A stretch of DNA of 11,347 nt from an uncultured Acidimicrobiales bacterium (GTDB lineage: Bacteria > Actinomycetota > Acidimicrobiia > Acidimicrobiales > SZUA-35): contig CALLIQ010000315.1 of assembly GCA_938008925.1 (NCBI GenBank), forward strand, positions 1 to 11,347. Reading direction: 5' to 3'. The notes beneath the pieces were generated by a model. The model ran no database searches. It worked only from the letters and a program-made list of their open reading frames with translations, and was not told the DNA's origin. The position numbers and the translations under genes were made by a program. This document shows, one piece after another, positions 6,813 to 11,347 of this stretch (position 1 is its first letter; each line of letters starts with the position of its first letter).

Positions 6813-7577
6813 GTGGTACTCCCACTGATCTTGGCCGTCCTCGGCCTGGCGATCGGCCCGCTTCTCGGCATCGTCGTCGACCGTGCGGTCGAACGAGAGC
6901 GCCCCGAACCGTTCCACCGTTGCCGTGACTGTGGCACGGCGCTCGGCTCGCGCTCGCTCGTGCCGATCGCGTCGTGGTTCATCCCCTGCCCGACCGATCC
7001 AACGCATCGACGCTGGCGCTACCCGCTCACCGATGTGGTCACCGCGGTCGCATTCGCAGTCGCCGGTGCCCGGTTCGGGTGGTCGTGGCAGCTCGGGCCG
7101 TACCTCGCGTTGTTCGCCGCACTGGTGGTGATGTCGGTCATCGACCTCGAAACCCATCTCCTGCTGAACATCCTCACCGGACCGGCACTCGCCGTCGGCT
7201 TGTTTCTCGTGCTCACGCTGAGTGGAGCGAACAACTACGACGACGGCATTTGGCCAGCGCTCATCGGTGCTGGCCTCTACGGCGGGATGATGTTCTTCTT
7301 CTGGCGCCTGTATCCGCCGGGGATGGGGATGGGTGACGCCAAGCTGGCGCCGACCCTCGGACTCTTCCTCGGGTGGATGACCACGACGCCGGTCAATGCG
7401 ATCCGGATCGTCCTGTTCGCCATGATCATCTCGTTCCTCGGCCACGCCATCATCGGTCTGTCCCTCCGTGCCTTTCGCCGCATCGGGGCCGGTGCCGAGC
7501 TGCCGATGGGTCCAGCGTTGGCCATCGGCGCCGTTGCCATGATCGTGTTGTCCGACCAACTACTCGTCGCTGGCTGA
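6813..7577 (+). CDS. Type IV prepilin peptidase (A24 family, PilD-like)
   Basis: A24 enzymes are membrane aspartyl proteases that remove the leader of type IV prepilin-like proteins; the larger PilD-type forms also N-methylate the new N terminus. The protein has 254 residues and about seven or eight membrane segments, starting with LPLILAVLGLAIGPLLGIVV. Between the first two lies a cytoplasmic loop with CRDCG (C37, C40), the LVPIASWF motif, C59 and WRYPLTD. The catalytic aspartates are D111 in SVIDLETHLLLN and D175 in GMGMGDAKL (GxGDxK motif). ELPMGPALAIGA near the end is also typical. The usual second CxxC pair of the loop is not intact: only C59 remains, followed by H65. The GTG start is five bases after the DUF4388 stop with no ribosome binding site, implying coupling. 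No pilin or pilus assembly gene is in the window, so the substrate is unknown. Confidence 0.9.
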   Translation: MVLPLILAVLGLAIGPLLGIVVDRAVERERPEPFHRCRDCGTALGSRSLVPIASWFIPCPTDPTHRRWRYPLTDVVTAVAFAVAGARFGWSWQLGPYLALFAALVVMSVIDLETHLLLNILTGPALAVGLFLVLTLSGANNYDDGIWPALIGAGLYGGMMFFFWRLYPPGMGMGDAKLAPTLGLFLGWMTTTPVNAIRIVLFAMIISFLGHAIIGLSLRAFRRIGAGAELPMGPALAIGAVAMIVLSDQLLVAG

Positions 7578-7587
7578 ACCAGCCGGC
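7569..7587. repeat. Inverted repeat overlapping the prepilin peptidase stop, upstream of aroB
   Basis: Bases 7569-7575 (GCTGGCT) can pair with 7581-7587 (AGCCGGC) around a 5-base loop GAACC, giving seven pairs, one of them G-U in RNA. It contains the TGA of the prepilin peptidase and ends three bases before the TACCCT element. There is no T-run, so a standard intrinsic terminator is unlikely. As DNA it would lie about -34 to -16 relative to a start at 7603, the place of an operator. Chance is a real alternative. Confidence 0.35.
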
Positions 7588-7590
7588 CAC

Positions 7591-7596
7591 TACCCT
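7591..7596 (+). promoter_or_regulatory. Candidate -10 element (TACCCT) for a leaderless aroB transcript
   Basis: TACCCT fits TANNNT and is followed by exactly six bases and then the aroB GTG at 7603, the textbook spacing for an mRNA that begins at its start codon. No Shine-Dalgarno sequence is present before the GTG. A -35 hexamer is not evident. It lies in the 25-base gap after the prepilin peptidase stop. Confidence 0.5.
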
Positions 7597-7602
7597 CGGG
7601 CC

Positions 7603-8733
7603 GTGGCATCTCCTGCACGCGACACCCCCGGCACGACCGAGCGCAACAACGACCGCGGCACGCCTGACGGCGAGGGCGTGGGTCTGATCACCGAGACGGT
7701 CGAGCTGGCCGACGGGCGCTCCTATCCCGTTCTCGTCGGTGACGGAGCCGCCGCCGACCTCGCCTCGGTCATTCCGGCCGGGGCCAAGCGCGCCGCGATC
7801 GTGACCCAACCCGAGATCGGTCTCGACGTCGACCCCGGCATCGAACACCGGGTCTTTCACGTCGAGTCCGGCGAACGAGCCAAGCGGTTGTCGGTTGTCG
7901 AGTCGTTGGCGTCTGGCTTTGCTTCGTGGGGCATGACCAGGAACGACGTGGTCGTCGCCGTCGGGGGAGGGGTGGTCACCGATCTCGGCGGATTCGTGGC
8001 TGCCAGCTACCACCGCGGCATCGACGTCGTGCACGTGTCGACGTCGCTCCTCGGGCAGATCGATGCTGCCATCGGTGGAAAGTGCGGCGTGAATCTGCCA
8101 GAGGGCAAGAATCTCGTCGGTGCGTTCTGGCAGCCGAGTGCTGTGATCTGTGACACCGCAGCGTTGGCCACACTGCCACCAGAGGAATACCGAGCCGGGA
8201 TGGGGGAGCTGGCGAAGTACCACTTCCTCGGCGGTGGGCGACTCGACGAACTGCCGCTCCCTGAACGGGTTGCCGCCTGCGTTCGGATCAAGGCCGATGT
8301 CGTCGCCGCAGACGAGCGCGAGGGCGGCAAGCGAGCGATTCTGAACTACGGCCACACGCTCGGGCATGCCCTCGAGGCAGCTTCTGCGGAGCAGGCCGGC
8401 CACTACGTGATGCGGCACGGAGAGGGCGTTGCGATCGGTTTGATCTACGCGGCCCTGGTCGCTGAGGCACTCGGCCGGATCGACGCCGACCGGGTCGACG
8501 AACACCGTCGAGTCGTGGCCGGCTACGACCTGGCGAGCACCCTTCCCGAGGGGTCCGATCCCCACCAGCTCGTCGAGTTGTTCAAACGTGACAAGAAGGC
8601 GATGGACGGCATCACGTTCGTGCTCGACGGCGATGCAGGCGTTGAACCCGTCCGGGTCGACGACGAAGACCTCCTCCTCGAGTGTCTCGCCAAGATGGAT
8701 GCCCGACCGACCGAAACGAGTGTCGACCGATGA
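7603..8733 (+). CDS. aroB: 3-dehydroquinate synthase
   Basis: AroB converts DAHP to 3-dehydroquinate using NAD+ and a divalent metal, step 2 of the shikimate pathway. The 376-residue protein shows the NAD-binding GGGVVTDLGGFVAASYHRG (121-139), STSLLGQIDAAIGGK (146-160), GVNLPEGKNLVGAFWQP (162-178), and the metal ligands E202 (MGELAKYHF), H251 (NYGHTLGHALE) and H272 (RHGEGVAIG). KRDKK (328-332) is the late conserved basic motif. The first ~27 residues (Thr/Gly/Asp-rich) are an unusual extension before the domain begins at ITETVELADG; an in-frame GTG at 7678 would remove most of it. I keep GTG 7603 because TACCCT is six bases upstream, while 7678 has no well-spaced ribosome binding site. Cys161 replaces the more usual Thr in the KTGVN motif. 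The stop overlaps the aroQ start (ATGA). Confidence 0.95.
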   Translation: MASPARDTPGTTERNNDRGTPDGEGVGLITETVELADGRSYPVLVGDGAAADLASVIPAGAKRAAIVTQPEIGLDVDPGIEHRVFHVESGERAKRLSVVESLASGFASWGMTRNDVVVAVGGGVVTDLGGFVAASYHRGIDVVHVSTSLLGQIDAAIGGKCGVNLPEGKNLVGAFWQPSAVICDTAALATLPPEEYRAGMGELAKYHFLGGGRLDELPLPERVAACVRIKADVVAADEREGGKRAILNYGHTLGHALEAASAEQAGHYVMRHGEGVAIGLIYAALVAEALGRIDADRVDEHRRVVAGYDLASTLPEGSDPHQLVELFKRDKKAMDGITFVLDGDAGVEPVRVDDEDLLLECLAKMDARPTETSVDR

Positions 8734-9170
8734 AGATCCTCCTCCTCTCCGGCCCGAACCTGAACCTCCTGGGTGAGCGAGAGCCAGACGTGTACGGCAC
8801 CGCCACCCTCGACGATCACGTCGCCACCGCAACGAGTGCCGCCCAGACGCTCGGTGCGACACTCGATCACCTGCAATCGAACGCCGAGGGCGACCTGGTC
8901 GAGGCGGTTCACGGCGCTCGCGGCGATGCCGACGCGATCGTGATCAACCCCGGTGCGCTGACGCACTACGGCTGGTCGCTCCACGATGCGCTGTCTGCGT
9001 TCGACGGTGTGATCGTCGAGCTGCATCTCTCGAACCCGAACGCCCGCGAGCCGTGGCGCCACGTGTCGGTCGTCGCCCCGGTCGCGACCGGCTCCGTCAT
9101 CGGGTTCGGCGGCGACGGTTACCGCATCGCAGTAGAAGCCGCCGTCGCGGCCGTCGAGGCTCGCTCGTGA
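8730..9170 (+). CDS. aroQ: Type II 3-dehydroquinate dehydratase
   Basis: AroQ dehydrates 3-dehydroquinate to 3-dehydroshikimate, step 3 of the shikimate pathway, so aroB, aroQ and aroE here cover three consecutive reactions. The 146-residue product is the standard type II size (the enzyme forms dodecamers). Motifs: LLSGPNLNLLGEREPDVYG (5-23) with the catalytic loop Arg17 and Tyr22, QSNAEGDLVEAVHGA (49-63), VINPGALTHYGWSLHDAL (71-88) and ELHLSNPNAREPWRHVSVV (97-115) with the catalytic His99 and Arg106. The ATG lies in the 4-base ATGA overlap with aroB; the frame is open further upstream, but the family begins exactly at this Met. The next gene begins in a GTGA overlap with the aroQ stop, so aroB-aroQ-pepP appear translationally coupled. 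Confidence 0.96.
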   Translation: MKILLLSGPNLNLLGEREPDVYGTATLDDHVATATSAAQTLGATLDHLQSNAEGDLVEAVHGARGDADAIVINPGALTHYGWSLHDALSAFDGVIVELHLSNPNAREPWRHVSVVAPVATGSVIGFGGDGYRIAVEAAVAAVEARS

Positions 9171-10315
9171 CGTCGAAGAGTGCGGCATCCCCGTCGAGCG
9201 CGTCCCCCTCCGGCGTGCTGCCGCCAATGGATCGGGCCGGTCGGCTCGATCGCGCCCGGCGTGCGTTCGACGAGCACGGTGTCGACGCGGCTCTGATCAC
9301 GACACCGGTCAACGTGCGTTGGCTCACCGGCTTCACCGGTTCGAACGGCCGGCTGCTCATCGATGCCGACGGCGCCGTGCTGTACACCGACGGGCGCTAC
9401 ACCGAACAGAGCGCCTCCGAGCTCGCTGCCGGCGGGGTCGACGGGCTGGTGACGGTGCACGATGCCGCTCCCGACGGTCAGCGCCACATGGCGGAGCGAG
9501 TGGGGAACGCAACGGTCGGCTTCGAGGCCGGCAACGTGTCGGTGGCCGATCACGGACAGCTGACCGAGTCGCTCGAGGACGCGACCCTCGAACCGCTGGG
9601 CCCCGTGATCGCCGAGCTTCGACAGATCAAGGACGTCGGCGAGCGGGCCCGGTTGGAACGGGCCGCTGCGATCGCCGACACCGCGCTGGCATCGCGTCTC
9701 GAGGCCCTCGTCCCGGGTGTCACCGAGCGGGCCTTCCAGCTCGATCTCGATCGGGCGATGCTCGACCTCGGTGCTGACGCGCTGAGCTTCGAGACGATCG
9801 TCGCATCGGGTCCGAACAGCGCCCTGCCGCACGCTCGACCCTCCAATCGCCCATTTGAGGATGGCGATCTCGTCGTGATCGACTTCGGCGCTGGTGTCGA
9901 CGGCTACGGCAGCGACATGACCCGCACCTTCTGCATCGGCGAACCGAGCGAGCGTCAGCTCGACCTCTACGACGCCGTCCATCAGGCTCAGGCCGCCGGC
10001 AAGTCGGCGGTGCGAGACGGCGTCGACGAGCGTTCGATCCACGAAACGTGCGCCGGCGTCCTCGATGAGCGGGGCTACGGCGACGCCTTCATCCACGGAA
10101 CCGGCCACGGAATCGGTCTGGAGATCCACGAGCAACCGATCTTGTCTCCCCGGTCGGTCGGTATCCTCCGAGCCGGCTTGATCGTGACGGTCGAGCCCGG
10201 CGCCTACCTCACCGGTTTCGGTGGCGTACGAGTCGAAGATTCGGTGGTTGTCACGGCCAGCGGATGCGAGCCAATCACCCACGCACCGAAAGGTCTCGTC
10301 CCCGCCGGGGTCTGA
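9167..10315 (+). CDS. pepP: Xaa-Pro peptidase (aminopeptidase P/prolidase, M24B family)
   Basis: M24B metallopeptidases cut next to proline, releasing an N-terminal residue or splitting X-Pro dipeptides; I cannot tell aminopeptidase P from prolidase. From GTG 9167 the protein has 382 residues. The N-terminal creatinase-like domain includes ITTPVNVRWLTGFTGSNGRLL with the typical ALPHARPS further on (H222). The pita-bread domain has all five metal ligands: D239 (VVIDFGAG), D250 (GSDMTRTF), H314 (GTGHGIGLEIHEQP), E343 (VTVEPGAYL) and E357 (GVRVEDSVVV). The GTG start overlaps the aroQ stop (GTGA). The alternative ATG at 9227 gives 362 residues, nearer the usual size, and the 20 residues between are Ser/Pro/Ala-rich and not conserved-looking; neither start has a ribosome binding site. 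efp follows after 22 bases, an association also seen in Bacillus (yqhS-yqhT-efp). Confidence 0.93.
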   Translation: MTSKSAASPSSASPSGVLPPMDRAGRLDRARRAFDEHGVDAALITTPVNVRWLTGFTGSNGRLLIDADGAVLYTDGRYTEQSASELAAGGVDGLVTVHDAAPDGQRHMAERVGNATVGFEAGNVSVADHGQLTESLEDATLEPLGPVIAELRQIKDVGERARLERAAAIADTALASRLEALVPGVTERAFQLDLDRAMLDLGADALSFETIVASGPNSALPHARPSNRPFEDGDLVVIDFGAGVDGYGSDMTRTFCIGEPSERQLDLYDAVHQAQAAGKSAVRDGVDERSIHETCAGVLDERGYGDAFIHGTGHGIGLEIHEQPILSPRSVGILRAGLIVTVEPGAYLTGFGGVRVEDSVVVTASGCEPITHAPKGLVPAGV

Positions 10316-10327
10316 GGCTGACGAACC

Positions 10328-10332
10328 AGGAG
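10328..10332 (+). promoter_or_regulatory. Ribosome binding site of efp
   Basis: AGGAG lies five bases (all C) before the ATG at 10338. It sets the efp start; the frame is open from 10221 inside pepP, but that part is a shadow. With the DUF4388 site this is one of only two clear Shine-Dalgarno sequences in the window. Confidence 0.75.
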
Positions 10333-10337
10333 CCCCC

Positions 10338-10901
10338 ATGGCGACCACCACCACCAACGATCTCAAGAACGGCATGACGCTCGACCTCGACGGCGACCTC
10401 GTGCAGGTCGTGGAGTTCCAGCACGTGAAGCCAGGCAAAGGCGGTGCCTTCGTCCGTACCACGCTGCGCAATTGGCGGACCGGTTCGGTGGTCGATCGGA
10501 CCTTCCGAGCTGGCGAGAAGGTCGATCGGGCCTTCATCGAGAAGTCCGAGGTGCAGTTCCTCTATCGCGACGGTGTCGACTTCGTCGTCATGGACAACGA
10601 GACCTTCGACCAGCACACCGTGTCGGAAGTCTCGATGGGAGACGCCGCCAACTACATCGTCGAGAGCTCGAACATCACCATGCTTCGCTACATCGAAGAG
10701 GTCATCGGCATCGAGCTCCCCGCATCGGTCGAGTTGTCGATCTCCGAGACCGAGCCGGGTGTCCAGGGCGACCGCGTCTCCGGCGCTCGCAAGCCGGCAA
10801 CGCTCGAGACGGGGCTGGTCGTGCAGGTTCCGCTGTTCGTCGAGACCGGTGAGCGCATCAAGGTCGACACTCGCAGCGGCGAATACATGACCCGCGCGTG
10901 A
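10338..10901 (+). CDS. efp: Translation elongation factor P
   Basis: EF-P binds the ribosome between the P and E sites and relieves stalling at consecutive prolines. The 187-residue length is standard. Domain 1 (KOW-like, 1-65) carries the conserved loop HVKPGKGGAF with Lys34 at its tip, the residue that reaches the peptidyl-transferase centre and is modified in some bacteria. Two OB-fold domains follow; the end has the EF-P signature (SISETEPGVQGDRVSGARKP through RIKVDTRSGEYMTRA). No EF-P modification enzyme (EpmA, EpmB, EarP) is encoded in the window, and Actinobacteria are known to use unmodified EF-P with a stiff proline-containing loop; here the position after KG is Gly, not Pro. High expression is suggested by the strong ribosome binding site. 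The stop overlaps the nusB GTG by four bases. Confidence 0.98.
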   Translation: MATTTTNDLKNGMTLDLDGDLVQVVEFQHVKPGKGGAFVRTTLRNWRTGSVVDRTFRAGEKVDRAFIEKSEVQFLYRDGVDFVVMDNETFDQHTVSEVSMGDAANYIVESSNITMLRYIEEVIGIELPASVELSISETEPGVQGDRVSGARKPATLETGLVVQVPLFVETGERIKVDTRSGEYMTRA

Positions 10902-11317
10902 GCGGTCCTGGCGGGAGAGACGAGGCCTGGATCGGGTCGCGGCGCGAGGCGCGCGAACGCGCCCTCGAACTGGCCTATGAGATGGACCGTCGGTCGATCT
11001 CGCTCGAGGACGTCGTCGCCGCCCTGCCGCTCGAGCCGGCGCCGTACACGATGGTGTTGCTTCGGGCGGCCGAGCTCGAACGGACACGGGCCGATCAGTT
11101 GATCAGCGACACCTCGACGCGATGGCCCATCAACCGGATGCCCGTCATGGACGTCGTCGTGATGCGCCTCGCGGTCGCCGAGATGCTCACCACCGACACA
11201 CCGACCGGCGTGATCTTGGCCGAGGCGGTCGACATGGCCAGTCGGTATTCCACCGAGGAGTCCGGCAAGTTCGTGAACGGTGTGCTGTCGGCCATCGCTC
11301 GTTCCGTTCGCGTCTGA
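10898..11317 (+). CDS. nusB: Transcription antitermination factor NusB
   Basis: NusB with NusE (S10) binds boxA RNA and takes part in antitermination during rRNA transcription. The 139-residue helical protein has the N-terminal SRREARERALELAYEMD (14-30), the family's hallmark, a central helix with APYTMVLLRAAELE, and the C-terminal half WPINRMPVMDVVVMRLAVAEML followed by TPTGVILAEAVDMASRYSTEESGKFVNGVLSAIA, all typical of NusB. The GTG at 10898 overlaps the efp TGA (GTGA), without its own ribosome binding site; no other in-frame start lies before the conserved helix. In many Actinobacteria nusB is the last gene before pyrR and the pyrimidine operon; a perfect hairpin begins ten bases after its stop. 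Confidence 0.95.
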   Translation: MSGPGGRDEAWIGSRREARERALELAYEMDRRSISLEDVVAALPLEPAPYTMVLLRAAELERTRADQLISDTSTRWPINRMPVMDVVVMRLAVAEMLTTDTPTGVILAEAVDMASRYSTEESGKFVNGVLSAIARSVRV

Positions 11318-11326
11318 TCTCACCGA

Positions 11327-11347
11327 GTCAGCCAAACCAAGGCTGAC
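11327..11347 (+). terminator. Perfect 7-bp hairpin after nusB, at the window edge
   Basis: GTCAGCC (11327-11333) and GGCTGAC (11341-11347) are exact reverse complements around the 7-base loop AAACCAA. It starts 10 bases after the nusB stop, the position expected for a terminator or a leader attenuator. The window ends at the last stem base, so neither a T-run nor a longer stem can be seen. It may be an intrinsic terminator of the cluster, or the start of a regulated leader for the next gene. Confidence 0.5.

Noticed and set aside
5892..7559. Long minus-strand open frame of 555 codons opposite the DUF4388 and prepilin peptidase genes
   Set aside because: It spans two well-supported + strand genes, its product is low-complexity with no recognisable motif, and long antisense frames are expected where third codon positions are almost all G or C.
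7450..8862. Minus-strand open frame of 470 codons opposite aroB
   Set aside because: It lies over aroB and the starts and ends of its neighbours; no start signal or motif supports it.
9119..10537. Minus-strand open frame of 472 codons opposite pepP and the efp start
   Set aside because: It crosses pepP with all its metal-binding motifs and the start of efp on the + strand; the antisense product has no recognisable features and is explained by base composition.
1..11347. Mobile element, phage, CRISPR array, toxin-antitoxin or defence system
   Set aside because: No transposase, integrase, direct repeat array, terminal inverted repeats or composition break was found; all genes are core housekeeping types with matching codon use.

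Overview
The window reads as a housekeeping stretch of an actinobacterial chromosome. Evidence: very high G+C with strong G/C preference at third codon positions, every gene on the + strand, several start/stop overlaps, GTG starts, and the gene orders alaS-ruvX-mltG-aroE and aroQ-pepP-efp-nusB that are common in Actinobacteria. The acidic, C/G-rich style and the presence of a prepilin peptidase and a DUF4388 protein would fit the class Acidimicrobiia (Ilumatobacter-like), but that finer placement is inference. I see no phage, transposon, CRISPR, tRNA or rRNA in it.

Layout from left to right: the 3' end of an unidentified basic protein (1-375); a short promoter gap; alaS (alanyl-tRNA synthetase) and ruvX (YqgF-type nuclease); mltG (lytic transglycosylase/peptidoglycan terminase) and aroE (shikimate dehydrogenase), overlapping by one base; a DUF4388 regulator-like protein with a long acidic low-complexity region; a type IV prepilin peptidase; aroB and aroQ (dehydroquinate synthase and type II dehydroquinase), overlapping by four bases; a pepP-type Xaa-Pro peptidase, again overlapping by four; efp (elongation factor P) with a clear ribosome binding site; nusB, overlapping efp by four; and a perfect 7-bp hairpin at the very right edge. 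No gap between genes exceeds about 100 bases.

The genes make a mixed growth operon: tRNA charging (alaS), nucleic-acid maintenance (ruvX), cell wall (mltG), shikimate pathway steps 2, 3 and 4 (aroB, aroQ, aroE), proline-peptide turnover and relief of proline stalling (pepP, efp), and rRNA transcription antitermination (nusB). Two things stand out. First, the shikimate kinase and chorismate synthase genes that often accompany aroE/aroB are absent; the slot between aroE and aroB holds the DUF4388 protein and the prepilin peptidase, a possible surface-pilus or signalling module. Second, three genes (alaS, mltG, aroB) have a TANNNT -10-like hexamer 6 to 10 bases before the start codon and no Shine-Dalgarno sequence, suggesting leaderless or near-leaderless mRNAs and internal promoters, whereas only the DUF4388 gene and efp carry clear ribosome binding sites.

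I did not find a wholly new biological system here. The findings are points of local interest within ordinary core genes.
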